Notes: generated by a model not told the origin, from the sequence alone. Positions 1-8,626 are shown, counted from the first letter of the stretch. The stretch: DNA of 61,278 nucleotides from Bacteroidota bacterium (GCA_020048645.1 JAIFMG010000014.1:1-61278); one strand, 5' to 3'. Numbers and translations are program-made.

Positions 1-174
1 CGCCAGGTCGATGGCGTTGCCGCCCGAAATGGCCAGCTCGCTGCCCGCGAGGCTGAGCTGCTGGGCGTCCGTGTCGTCCAGGAAAGGCGCCAGGTCGATG
101 GCGTTGCCGCCCGAAATGGCCAGCTCGCTGCCTGCGAGGCTAAGCTGCTGGGCGTCGGTGTCGTCCAGGAAGGG
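1..174. repeat. 87-bp tandem repeat inside the surface-protein gene
   Basis: Bases 1-87 and 88-174 are two copies of the same 87-bp unit, differing at about four positions. Each encodes one 29-residue repeat on the minus strand. The array continues off the left edge. Confidence 0.92.
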
Positions 175-768
175 CGCCAGGTCGATGGTTCGCGGGCCGG
201 CGGCGTCCTCCAGGCGCAGCTCGGTGCCGCTGAGGCTGAAGTCGATGAGCAGCTCGTTGGCCGGGTCGGCGTCGGCGTCGCCCGTGTTGCTGATCTGCTG
301 CCCGGCGTCGATGGAGATGCCCTGCCCGGCGGTGTAGAGCACGGGCGCCAGGTCGTTGAGCAGGACGAAGGTCCCCGCCTGCTTGCGGAAGATCTGGCCG
401 TCGGAGCTCAGGAAGAAGTCGCCATCCTGGCCCAGCGCATCGTCGGGCAGTGGCCCGGCGAACCAGTTGGAGCTTTGGGCCGCGTTCCTGGCCCACTGGC
501 CCCTGGACCAGAAGAAGAATTGCTGCTGGTCGGTGTCGAAGACCATCAGGCCTTCCTCGGCGGCGCCCAGGGCCTGGGTGAAGGCGGCCGCCTCGCGCTG
601 GGCGGTGGACAGCCGGGGCACGAGCAGGCCCTGGTTGCCATCGGGGGCCACCAGCTCCAGCACGGCGTTCGGGTTGGGCGCCAGGGTGTTGATCCCGACG
701 CTTTTTTGGGCCATTGAGGCCGAGCCCAGCAGGGCCAAGCAACTGAAAGTGAGCAGTATTTTACGCAT
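1..768 (-). CDS. Secreted surface protein with 29-residue repeats (3' end outside window)
   Basis: Only the first 256 codons are present; the gene runs off the left edge. The start is the ATG at 768, giving a signal peptide (MRKILLTFSCLALLGSASMA, then Q). Next comes a VGINT..P...AVLEL segment, seen at the start of many Bacteroidota tail-fibre-like or adhesin-like secreted proteins. The following ~170 residues are a polar, Gln/Asp/Ala-rich region. From about residue 199 a 29-residue unit (beginning DDTDAQQLSLAGSELAISGG) repeats at least twice before the edge. The frame stays open from 768 to base 1. Function is unknown; an exported structural or adhesive protein is an inference. The gene stands alone, transcribed away from the tRNA. 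Its total length and any C-terminal sorting domain cannot be seen. Confidence 0.8.
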   Translation of the reverse strand, partial: MRKILLTFSCLALLGSASMAQKSVGINTLAPNPNAVLELVAPDGNQGLLVPRLSTAQREAAAFTQALGAAEEGLMVFDTDQQQFFFWSRGQWARNAAQSSNWFAGPLPDDALGQDGDFFLSSDGQIFRKQAGTFVLLNDLAPVLYTAGQGISIDAGQQISNTGDADADPANELLIDFSLSGTELRLEDAAGPRTIDLAPFLDDTDAQQLSLAGSELAISGGNAIDLAPFLDDTDAQQLSLAGSELAISGGNAIDLA

Positions 769-893
769 CTTCGGGGGGAGGGGTTTTGGGCTGAGGTCTT
801 AGGGATTCCTCCAAAAGTAAGGATTTTGGAGCTCACGGCGCAATCCCAACACCCAGCCGCTCGTCTCCCCCGCGCCAGGCCTGGCATTGGCAC

Positions 894-921
894 AAAAAAA
901 GCCTGCGAGGCAATCGCAGGC
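894..921 (-). terminator. Rho-independent terminator of tRNA-Val
   Basis: An 8-bp perfect stem (GCCTGCGA, 901-908, with TCGCAGGC, 914-921) and a 5-nt loop lie just downstream of the tRNA on the minus strand. Seven T residues follow (A run at 894-900 on the plus strand). A shorter T run on the other side could make it work in both directions. Confidence 0.82.
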
Positions 922-933
922 TTTTTCACGAAG

Positions 934-1008
934 TGGGCAATACTGGATTCGAACCAGTGACCCCTACCCTGTCAAGGTAATGCTCTAAACCAACTGAGCT
1001 AATTGCCC
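934..1008 (-). tRNA. tRNA-Val (anticodon GAC)
   Basis: Read on the minus strand, the 7-bp acceptor stem GGGCAAT (1008-1002) pairs with ATTGCCC (941-935), with A as discriminator. The D arm contains AGCTCAGTTGGTTTAGAGC. The anticodon stem TTACC/GGTAG encloses the loop TTGACAG, so the anticodon is GAC (valine, codon GUC). The T arm has the standard GGTTCGAATCC. The 3' CCA is not encoded. The tRNA is single, not part of an array. Confidence 0.95.
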
Positions 1009-1294
1009 TTCGTTTGGGACGGCAAATATAGAAACTTTTTTGATTCTCCAAATCCTCTCGAAGGAAAAAATGGATTTTTTTTCGCCCCTAGCGTTTTTGC
1101 CTCCCCAGGCCTTGGGCCGATGGGGGCTGCCGGGCCAAGCCGTCGTTCTTTTTTGGGTGATGCGCTGGCACGAAGGCCAGCGCGGATGCTGTTCTGCGCG
1201 ACAAGCTCCGCCTTCCAAGGCCTTTTGCTCAATCTTCCGTTCTTCGTCATAACTTAATTTCCATCCCTTTTGCGTTACAAATTCATGGGTCAAA

Positions 1295-1567
1295 ATAAGG
1301 TAATAAGGTTAATTTGACACCTCTATTTGATTTTCTACTAAGGTTTTGACCAAAAATAAGGTCCTGTTACCCTGTATCGAAATTTTTGAAAACCTCGGGT
1401 ATAAAATTCGCCCATTTAAAAACAAAAGAACGTAGTTACCCAATTGCAATTCTATAAAGACTAATACTTGATATTCAATGATTTATAAGTTGCGATTTAC
1501 AAGTTGGGTGAAATGAAAACCTTAGTAGAAATCCTAACCCATGACGGGCACAAGCTTATTACCTTAT
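1295..1567. mobile_element. AT-rich MITE-like inverted-repeat element
   Basis: The gene-free stretch 1009-1734 contains a 273-bp AT-rich block bounded by perfect 13-bp terminal inverted repeats, ATAAGGTAATAAG (1295-1307) and CTTATTACCTTAT (1555-1567). A second nested pair, TTTCTACTAAGGTTTT at about 1332-1347 and AAAACCTTAGTAGAAA at about 1516-1531, and an inner pair (ACCCAATTGCAA / TTGCGA...TTGGGT) make the whole block an imperfect palindrome. It encodes nothing recognisable. The structure fits a miniature transposable element or a large folded RNA. No target-site duplication is obvious. Confidence 0.55.
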
Positions 1568-1680
1568 CGATCCAGGAACCCTAGGGTTGGCAAGGGTTTC
1601 TTGATGTTTTGTGGGGTGGTTCGGACATTTCATGTTTGAACGCGCCTTGGTATAAGGGCCTGCCGTGCCTTGGTAGCGCG

Positions 1681-1712
1681 AAAGCCTCCGCCCGGGCGTG
1701 GGCGGAGGCTTT
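1681..1712 (-). terminator. Terminator after the secreted-protein/OmpA operon
   Basis: A 13-bp perfect stem, AAAGCCTCCGCCC (1681-1693) with GGGCGGAGGCTTT (1700-1712), lies about 22 bp beyond the stop at 1735 on the minus strand. The T tail is short (TTT). Together with the position, this supports termination. Confidence 0.7.
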
Positions 1713-1734
1713 CGGCATGGAAGGCGGGCCGGCG

Positions 1735-3909
1735 TCAGGGCTTGGGCTGGGCCTGCTTGTCGAGCACGCGCAGGCGGCCGCTGTGGGGCTCGGTCAGGGA
1801 ATAGGTCGTGGCCAGGCCGATGGTCTCGCTGTCGATCTTGACGACCTTGTGGATGAAGAAGGGCTCGTCGTCGGCGAAGGCCCGGGTGCCGACGATGGCA
1901 CCGTCGGCGTTGAGGGCCAGGGCGCAGGCGCGGTTGCGGGGGTTGGTGGGAACCAGGGCGGCGCCGTTTGCGCCGATGATGCCGTTGGAGTTGAAGAACA
2001 CCCAGAGCAGGTCGCCCATGCGGGCCTGCCCGGCGTAACTGCCCGTGGTGCCGCCCTCGACTTTCCAGAGCGATTTCCCGGTGGCGTCGAGCAGCTCGAT
2101 GGAGAAGCCGGGGATGGCGGCGGCGTTGCCCAGCGGGTCGATGCCGCACGAGACGAGCAGGCCGCGCTCGTTGATGTCGTCCCAGGCCAGTTCGCGCAGG
2201 CCGAGGTTGGAGGTGGCCTTGTGCTGGGCCAGGCTCTTGCCCTCGCGGTCGAAGCGCAGGGCCTGGTTGTGGGCGCCGCCGGGGTTGGCCACGGCCAGGG
2301 CCACGACGTCTTGGCTGACCGACAGGCTGGTGGCCATGTTGGCGCTCCGGTCGGGGCTGGCCAGGGTCTTGAACCAGCCCAGGTTCTGCCCGTCGGCGCT
2401 GGCCCCGACGAAGGCGACGCTGGCCCCGCCGTCGGCGGGCACCTGGAATCCGCAGATTACCAGGCCTTTGTCGTCGCGCTCGTAGTCGGTCAGGTAGTAG
2501 CCTGGAGTGGTGGGCAGCGCGCCCGGCGCGGCTGGCAAGCCCAGCTTGATCATCTGCTCCCCGTTCATCATGGTGTGCTCCTGGTGCTCGCCGAAGCGCA
2601 GGTGGGCGGCGAGGTAGGCGTAATCGTTGGTGAAGGCGCTCCAGCGCATAACGGAAAAATCGACCAGGCTCTCGTCGAAGCTGGCGAAGGTTTCCTTGTC
2701 GGCCAAGCCAGGATGCTTGCTGTGGTTCTCGGGGGTGAGGAATCCGGAGAGCACCTTGGCCTGGTCCTCCACCTGCTTGAGCATGGCCTGGGCCTGGCTG
2801 ATTTCGCGGGTGAGCTGGTCGAATCCGGTGGCCCATTCTTTCGAGATGAAGTCCTGAAGCGAGAAATGGCCTTTCTCGAACATGGCAAGGTTAAAGCGCA
2901 TGAGCTGGAAGTACTCGACGACCCACGACTGGAAGTCGTACTTGCCGATTTTGAACAGCAGCGTGTCGGATATGGCATAGGGCCTGAAGTCGGCGGGCCT
3001 ATCGATGCCAAGGTTGGGCGTCATGATGTCGAGGCTTTGGGAGGTCTGCCAATAGGCGTTGGAGATGGCGCCGCGCAGGTCGGCGATTTCGGTGTTGAGC
3101 ATCCGCCGGGTCTCGGCGCACCAGGCCTTGTAGTCCCAGACTTGGATTTCGGGCAGGAGGAAGTTGAAGGAGGTCAGGCCGTCGAGGCGGTAGGTCTCGA
3201 TGGGCATGACCTTGAGGCGCTGGTCGTACCCGCCCATGGGGTAGGCGCGGATGGCGGCCTGGTAGGCGCCGAAGTGGTGCTCGAACGAGTCGTAGGCCTG
3301 CTCTAGCTTGGAGAGCTCGGAAAGGAAGAGCTCGTCGGCCATGAGGTAGAGCTCCTTGCCGTTGTCGAAGCGGGCGTTGATGCCGCGGAAGGTGGCCACG
3401 CACTGGTTGTAGAACTCGACGCTGGCGCGGTGGTGGCCCAGGATGTTGGCGTGGTTCTGGCCGAAGGTCTTCGCATCGGCCACGTATCCGTCGATTTCGG
3501 CGACGATCTCGGCCCATTCGCGCTTGCGGGCTCCCTCGGCCACCTGCACGCGGTCGAAGAACTCGTTGTCGCGGCGGGCGGCGCCTTCGTCGAGCTTGAG
3601 CTTGGCCAGGCCGTAGTAGAGGGCGGTGTTGTAGGCGAAGAGCTTGACCAGGTCGCTCTGCGCGAGGGGGTCGTACTCGCGCATCCACTGGCTGGAGATG
3701 GTGCCGAGCTGGTAGTAGGCGGCGGCCAGCTCGGGGTCTTGGCGCTGGTACTGCTGGAGCAGGGCGTAGGCCTTGGCCCTGTCGAGGATCTTGGTCTGGT
3801 CGTAAACGTCCTTGAACTTGAGGACTTGCTGGCCGGAGGCGCCTTGCGGAAGCCAGAGCAGGGCCAGGGCCAGGACCAGGGCTCGGAGTATGTTGCTTTT
3901 ATGGTTCAT
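1735..3909 (-). CDS. Secreted protein of unknown function, C-terminal propeller-like region
   Basis: 724 residues starting at the ATG at 3909; longer open frame upstream is an artefact of the high-GC sequence lying over the next gene. It begins with a signal peptide (MNHKSNILRALVLALALLWL, cleavage near ASG|QQ). The N-terminal half (to about residue 480) is helical with many Tyr and Gln and includes a tetratricopeptide-like stretch (AKAYALLQQYQRQDPELAAA). The C-terminal ~240 residues alternate short strands with Gly/Asn turns (for example VAFVGASADGQNLG), which looks like beta-propeller blades. I do not recognise the family. It starts 44 bp after the stop of the PD40/OmpA gene on the same strand and is followed by a terminator, so the two form an operon. 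A periplasmic or surface role with the OmpA-type partner is inferred. Confidence 0.8.
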   Translation of the reverse strand: MNHKSNILRALVLALALLWLPQGASGQQVLKFKDVYDQTKILDRAKAYALLQQYQRQDPELAAAYYQLGTISSQWMREYDPLAQSDLVKLFAYNTALYYGLAKLKLDEGAARRDNEFFDRVQVAEGARKREWAEIVAEIDGYVADAKTFGQNHANILGHHRASVEFYNQCVATFRGINARFDNGKELYLMADELFLSELSKLEQAYDSFEHHFGAYQAAIRAYPMGGYDQRLKVMPIETYRLDGLTSFNFLLPEIQVWDYKAWCAETRRMLNTEIADLRGAISNAYWQTSQSLDIMTPNLGIDRPADFRPYAISDTLLFKIGKYDFQSWVVEYFQLMRFNLAMFEKGHFSLQDFISKEWATGFDQLTREISQAQAMLKQVEDQAKVLSGFLTPENHSKHPGLADKETFASFDESLVDFSVMRWSAFTNDYAYLAAHLRFGEHQEHTMMNGEQMIKLGLPAAPGALPTTPGYYLTDYERDDKGLVICGFQVPADGGASVAFVGASADGQNLGWFKTLASPDRSANMATSLSVSQDVVALAVANPGGAHNQALRFDREGKSLAQHKATSNLGLRELAWDDINERGLLVSCGIDPLGNAAAIPGFSIELLDATGKSLWKVEGGTTGSYAGQARMGDLLWVFFNSNGIIGANGAALVPTNPRNRACALALNADGAIVGTRAFADDEPFFIHKVVKIDSETIGLATTYSLTEPHSGRLRVLDKQAQPKP

Positions 3910-3953
3910 GTTGGAAAAGGGATGGAGGTCGATGGGTGAAATGGTCGGGCGAG

Positions 3954-6065
3954 TCAGAATCCGCTTTCGGTAACCTTCAGCTCGACACGGCGGTTGGTGG
4001 CACGGCTGAGGTCGTCGGTGTTGGGCACGGTCGGCTCGGTCTCGCCATAGCCCTTGGCCACGAGCTGGCCGTCGGGGACACCCTGCGAGCGGAAGTAGGC
4101 CATGACCGAGGCGGCGCGGCGCTCGGAGAGCTTGAGGTTGTAGGCGTCGCTGCCCACGTCGTCGGTGTGCGCCGCGATTTCGATCTTGAGCTTGGGGTTG
4201 CGCAGGATCAGCTCGGTGGCGCGGTTGAGGCTGGCGTAGGAGCTCAAGGTCAGGTCGGCCGAGTTGGTCTCGAAGTTGATGTTGTCGAGCACCAGCTTGG
4301 CGCCCTTGGAAAGCGGCATCAGCTCGATCAGCAGGTTGTTTCCGCCCACGGGCATGTCGAAGGCGCCGTCCTTGAACTCGTAGCCCTCGGGCGTGAGCGA
4401 GAACTCGTACTGGTCGCCCTCGCGGAGCATGACCCGGTATTCCTGGCCGACCAACTGGGCCGGCGTTACCACCAGGCTCTCGCGGCGGCTGAGGTTGTTG
4501 AGCGAGATGTTGGTGCGCACAGCCGCGCGGCTCTGTTGGTCCAGCAGTTGGAAGACCATCGGGGCCAGCTTCTGCTCCAGCTCGATGTCCTTCTCGAACT
4601 GCTCGAAGATGACCACCTTGTCGAGGTCGAGCGCCAGGCCCGACGCCTGGAAGAAGTCCTTCTCGACGACGATCTCCCACCGCTTGCCGATGGGCAGCTC
4701 CAAGGCGTAGCGCCCCTGCCCGAGCGAGCGCGCGGCGATGCCCGCGGCCTGCCCGGCGGTGCGGGCCTGCACCCTCGACTCGAGGGGCTGGAAGACCTGC
4801 TTGTCGAAGACGTTCAGCACCAGGCTCACCTTGTCGAACAGCTTGGGGTCCAGGGTCTTCTCGGCGTCTTTCTGGAGCTGGCTGAGGTCCAGGCTCTCGA
4901 AGTGGTGCGAGTGGCCGGGGGCCGTGAAGTCGAGCACGTACTCGCGTCCCTTGGGGGCCATGAGCGCGTAGCTGCCATCGGGCAGCGCGGGCCACTCGGA
5001 AAGGATCTCGAGGCTGAAGGGGTCCTTGACGGCGACCGTGCCACCGGCCAGGGCCTGCCCGCCCGAGCGGCTCATGCGCCCGCTGACCCGCATCACGGCC
5101 TCGGGCGCGGCGCCCGGAGGCACGGGGCTGAGCTGCAAGGAAATCGTGGACTTGCGCTTGTCGAGCTCGCCCGTGGTCCAGAGCATCTGCCCGCGGTTGA
5201 CGGCGGCGCTGGCCGAGAAGTCGTCGTCCTCGGTGTTGAAAGGCAGTGGCGAAGGCAGCGACCAGACCTGCGGGGCCAGCATCTTGACCATGTAGAGGTC
5301 GTAGCCGCCCAGGCCGCCCTCGCGCACCGACGAGTAGTAGAGCGTGCTGCCGTCGGCGCTGATCTTGGGCGAGGACTCGACCATCAGGTTGACCGGCTCG
5401 GGCAAAGGCATCGGCTCCTTCCACTGGCCGTCGGCGCCCTTGGCACACTGGTAGATGTTGCCGCAGGGGTAGTCCTTGTTCTCGCAGGCGTCCTCGGGCA
5501 GGCCCCGCACGAAGAAAATCGAGCGGCCATCGGCGCTCACCGAGGGCCAGCGCTCGTCGCCGGCGGTGTTGATCGGGGCCGGCAGGGCCTGCGGCGCGCT
5601 CCAGGTCCCCGCCTGGTTCACGCTGAAGAACAAATCGCTGTTGCCGTTGACAGTGGCGTGGAAATAGAGCGTTTTGCCATCGCCCGAGAAGCACGGCCCG
5701 CCCAGTGCCTTTTCCTTGGCCTCAAAAGCCGAAAAGGCGGGGACCGCGGCAGGCTGTTCCCACTGGCCGCTGGCGCCCAGGCGGCTCAACAGCAACTGGT
5801 GGCTGGTCTCCTGCACCCAGACGTAGGCCATCTGCCGCCCGTCGAAGCTCAGGCAGGGGTCCATGTTCTGGCGTTCTGGCTGGTTGAATCCGGACACGGC
5901 CGGCAGGTCTTGGGTTTGCGCGACAAGCGTTTGCGATGCCACCAACAGCAAGGCGCCCATCCATGCGAGCGGCCTTGGCCTCCGGCCCGCCTGGGGCCAC
6001 CCAGCTTCGGCGCCCTGGCGCGAAGTTCTGGCCGCAGCGATCAAAATCATTTCCGAGTTTGGCAT
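3954..6065 (-). CDS. PD40 repeat / OmpA-family outer membrane protein
   Basis: 703 residues. I chose the ATG at 6065: the alternative start at 6137 would be TTG, and a TAATTTTG promoter element lies between them at 6095-6102. An N-terminal hydrophobic segment (LAWMGALLLVASQTLVAQ) acts as signal sequence. Four PD40 (WD40-like) repeats follow, recognisable by PCLSFDGRQMAYVW, PCFSGDGKTLYFH, PSVSADGRSIFFVR and PKISADGSTLYYSS. A middle region has carboxypeptidase-regulatory-like strands. Residues ~585-703 form an OmpA/Pal peptidoglycan-binding domain (NINFETNSADL, HTDDVGSDAYNLKLSERRA, NRRVEL). The same architecture occurs in PorE of the type IX secretion/gliding machinery and in many related Bacteroidota proteins; assignment to PorE itself is not justified. 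It is the first gene of an operon with the secreted protein at 1735-3909. Confidence 0.88.
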   Translation of the reverse strand: MPNSEMILIAAARTSRQGAEAGWPQAGRRPRPLAWMGALLLVASQTLVAQTQDLPAVSGFNQPERQNMDPCLSFDGRQMAYVWVQETSHQLLLSRLGASGQWEQPAAVPAFSAFEAKEKALGGPCFSGDGKTLYFHATVNGNSDLFFSVNQAGTWSAPQALPAPINTAGDERWPSVSADGRSIFFVRGLPEDACENKDYPCGNIYQCAKGADGQWKEPMPLPEPVNLMVESSPKISADGSTLYYSSVREGGLGGYDLYMVKMLAPQVWSLPSPLPFNTEDDDFSASAAVNRGQMLWTTGELDKRKSTISLQLSPVPPGAAPEAVMRVSGRMSRSGGQALAGGTVAVKDPFSLEILSEWPALPDGSYALMAPKGREYVLDFTAPGHSHHFESLDLSQLQKDAEKTLDPKLFDKVSLVLNVFDKQVFQPLESRVQARTAGQAAGIAARSLGQGRYALELPIGKRWEIVVEKDFFQASGLALDLDKVVIFEQFEKDIELEQKLAPMVFQLLDQQSRAAVRTNISLNNLSRRESLVVTPAQLVGQEYRVMLREGDQYEFSLTPEGYEFKDGAFDMPVGGNNLLIELMPLSKGAKLVLDNINFETNSADLTLSSYASLNRATELILRNPKLKIEIAAHTDDVGSDAYNLKLSERRAASVMAYFRSQGVPDGQLVAKGYGETEPTVPNTDDLSRATNRRVELKVTESGF

Positions 6066-6094
6066 TTTTAGGGGATTATGGGTATTCTTGCCCA

Positions 6095-6102
6095 CAAAAT
6101 TA
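6095..6102 (-). promoter_or_regulatory. Bacteroidota-type -7 element for the PD40/OmpA operon
   Basis: TAATTTTG on the minus strand matches TAnnTTTG and lies 29 nt before the ATG at 6065. A TTTG is present further upstream, but at 26 bp it is more distant than usual, so the -33 partner is uncertain. Confidence 0.5.
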
Positions 6103-6291
6103 GGAAATAATAACGATTTCTCCCGCGCCAAAGGCAAACATAAAAAAGATGCCTTAGTCCTAATACCCGCCGGACCAGTCCACGCTGTCGCGACATGCCT
6201 CCGCTGGTCTGCCGCGGTCTCATGCCAGATGGCTTTCGGTTGGCCCTATCCGAGCCGCGCTTGCCCTGCGCAATTTGGGCAACCGGAATTT

Positions 6292-6336
6292 GCCAGCCGC
6301 GACAAGGGCCTCGGGCGAGCCCCTGTCGCGGCTGGC
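6292..6336. repeat. Long GC-rich palindrome
   Basis: GCCAGCCGCGACAAGGG (6292-6308) pairs with CCCCTGTCGCGGCTGGC (6320-6336); the outer 13 bp are perfect and the loop is 11 nt. It sits in the gene-free region 6066-7201 with no T tract. The rest of 6138-6660 is GC-rich sequence in which I see no credible gene. Confidence 0.7.
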
Positions 6337-6684
6337 ATCGCTCCTCCCCTTTTCCGAGAAGCAGCTCTGCTAACCCATTGGCTCCAACCGTTTGCCGCAG
6401 GCAAGACTGCCTTCCTCCTCAAAGCCCTACACTGGTTCGCAGGATTTCAACCCTTCGCTAGGGAGCGAGACCTGTCTCTTTTCGAAAAGGCGGATTGCCA
6501 GATCGCGGATGGGCTCAGGGGGAGGAAACAGCAATGGATTCTGGTCGTTTGAACAACAACAGCACGCTCTAAACGCCAAAATTGCCCTGCTTGCAACCTC
6601 TTGAAAAACTGCCACCTGCAATCGCTATAAGTAAGACTTTGAAATTAGATTGTATTAAATCTGAAATCAATGTTCGATTTTTTT

Positions 6685-6935
6685 CCACGAAAAACACGAA
6701 GAACACGAATTTTTTTTGGGGATCGAAATTTGAAGAAGAGTCACGCAAGGAGCCAAACCAATTGAGAGCCATCCCAATGAGACCAGGCCACCTGGCAAAC
6801 TTCGGCCCCCCCCAAAAGCCACCACCATAAAATTCGTCCCCTAGGCTCGAAAACCCTTTCCTTCAAAACCGCTTTCGCACCCTCCATCCCTTTCGAGGAC
6901 AAGAATATTTTTCGTGTTTTTCGTGCATTTCGTGG
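6685..6935. repeat. Inverted repeat of CACGAA-rich arms (MITE-like)
   Basis: The 25-nt arm at 6685-6709 (three CACGAA motifs) and the arm at 6911-6935 (three TTCGTG motifs) are reverse complements with three mismatches, about 200 bp apart. T/A runs lie next to each arm. The same three-motif arms occur in the tandem array at the right edge of the window (60851-61278), so this is a dispersed family. No coding sequence lies between the arms. 6945-7201 is AT-rich and shows nothing recognisable. Confidence 0.7.
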
Positions 6936-7201
6936 AAAAATGATTACCAATCGCTTGCTATCATCTGCTTTCATCAAATTCTTTTCAATAAATTGAAATG
7001 GTTACAGTTTCAATGGTTCTGTTTTTTCGGCTAGGTTTTCGGAACAATTCACACCATTGGGATAAAAAAACCTGGATTCCAAGGCACCAAACGCATCAAT
7101 TGCCCACAAAGGTTTCTTCCTTGCGCAAAGTTTCAAGTTTGCACATCTTCAAAAAGACATCCCCTCAATATTGAAAGCTATCCTCTCTATTCCTTTCATT
7201 G

Positions 7202-8626
7202 TCAAAGCAATAAGAACCATTTCAAGGGTAAAATTATCGTATTGTCGCGAATTTCATAGTTGTCAATTTTTGAATTAACAATTATTCCATATCTGTAATC
7301 AATCCTGCTTTTGTTTATTTGTTTAACCGTCGTTTTGTTTATTCCTATTTCTAACAGAATTGGATTTTTGAGTGTTTCGATAATTAAGTCTGGATTTTTT
7401 TGTTTTATACTGCTCGAAAATGAAATTATACTTTCCAATTTAAACAAGCGCTTTAGATACATGACAACTGTATCTTCGAGCAATTTCGCCAATAAATCTT
7501 CCGTTGTTGTGTTTCCGAAGAGTGGAGAAAGGATTACCTTTCGTATGGAAGGCGACATAAAGTAGTATTTTTGAGCTTTATTGATTTTGCTGTCAATACC
7601 ACCGTAAGGAAACAAAACATTGAGCAATTCGGCTTTTGCTAAGATGTCCAAATTCTCAATGATTTCATTTTGAGAAATTCCGATCGATTGACTTAGTGTT
7701 TGAATGTTTATTTCATCTGATGCGGCAAGTCTGCGCAATAATTTTTCAGAATGTAAATATTTGTTGCTATCACCCATCATTTGGGGAATATCTTCAAGAA
7801 TCACACGTTTGAACAAATCTGTAATCAAGTCGGTTATAAAATCAGTCTCTTCATAGACACAAAAACGCGTAATGTTGTAAAATTCAATGTACTTAACAAT
7901 GTGTTCGTGCAAATTGTCAATTGAATTGTAAAAGTCGTTTACTGGATTGATATACTTTTCTAATCCATTTTCTAATTCAGTAAAATCTTTTGAATAAAAT
8001 AAGATCTGCTTTAAGTCATTTTGAAAATCATTGCCATTTGTATCTTTTTTTACATTTCTGATAGACAGGTATTCTGTAAAGGTCAAAGGGAAAATATGCC
8101 GAATTAGCATTCTAGTTGCCAGATCTGAGGTTGATTGCAGCAATAATGCTGAACTTCCCGTCGCAATGACAAATGCCGTTTTCAATTCATCGTAAACAAT
8201 CTTTAAGGAATTTGTCCATTTTGGGTCTTCGTGAACTTCATCGAACAACAAAACAATAGGTTCGCTGTATTCGGTAAATCTTGTTTTTAAGGTTTTGGAT
8301 TGTAACAATTCTAAAATATCGCGAATATTTGTATCATAATTGTCAAGCGTGTTAACATTGAAAAAATAAATATTGGTTGTGATATTCTCATAAATATATT
8401 CTGCTGTTTGCCACAGAAGTGTAGTCTTTCCTGTTCCGCGCAAACCCGACAAACCGATCATACGAGGCTCGGTGCCTTGTGCAAAAAAATCAATCGCACA
8501 TTTTTTTAATACATTAAATTCAATTCTTGGTTTCATGTCTGTCCTTAACACCGGATGCACCAACCGCTGTTTTATTCCGGTTGGTGTAACTTTGGCATTT
8601 GACAGTATATTTTCAAGTTCCGACAT
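7202..8626 (-). CDS. AAA ATPase (AAA_14/DUF4143-like), horizontally acquired
   Basis: 474 residues. Walker A is GLRGTGKTT (61-69), Walker B IVLLFDE (124-130), and a sensor-like segment IATGSSALLL starts near 154. The segment HIFPLTFTEY and the C-terminal PDLIIETLKNPILLEIGINK, a nuclease-fold-like PD...E.K arrangement, match the AAA_14 plus DUF4143 family of prokaryotic ATPases, whose roles are mostly unknown. A winged-helix-like stretch (INIQTLSQSIGISQNEIIEN) lies between. The gene is strongly AT-rich (Asn, Ile, Lys, Tyr dominate), unlike its neighbours, and sits alone between gene-poor, repeat-bearing regions. Acquisition by transfer is a strong inference. A defence or maintenance role is possible, but no partner gene is present. 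Confidence 0.85.
   Translation of the reverse strand: MSELENILSNAKVTPTGIKQRLVHPVLRTDMKPRIEFNVLKKCAIDFFAQGTEPRMIGLSGLRGTGKTTLLWQTAEYIYENITTNIYFFNVNTLDNYDTNIRDILELLQSKTLKTRFTEYSEPIVLLFDEVHEDPKWTNSLKIVYDELKTAFVIATGSSALLLQSTSDLATRMLIRHIFPLTFTEYLSIRNVKKDTNGNDFQNDLKQILFYSKDFTELENGLEKYINPVNDFYNSIDNLHEHIVKYIEFYNITRFCVYEETDFITDLITDLFKRVILEDIPQMMGDSNKYLHSEKLLRRLAASDEINIQTLSQSIGISQNEIIENLDILAKAELLNVLFPYGGIDSKINKAQKYYFMSPSIRKVILSPLFGNTTTEDLLAKLLEDTVVMYLKRLFKLESIISFSSSIKQKNPDLIIETLKNPILLEIGINKTTVKQINKSRIDYRYGIIVNSKIDNYEIRDNTIILPLKWFLLL

Noticed and set aside
985-1293. 102-codon minus-strand frame over the tRNA
   Set aside because: It overlaps the tRNA gene and has no homologous features.
5863-6552. 229-codon plus-strand frame across the OmpA gene start and the gap
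   Set aside because: Half of it is antisense to the PD40/OmpA gene and the rest crosses the palindrome at 6292-6336; no family resemblance.
7202-8626. Antiviral defence system built on the AAA ATPase
   Set aside because: No nuclease, methyltransferase or other effector gene lies within several kb; calling it a defence locus would go beyond the evidence.
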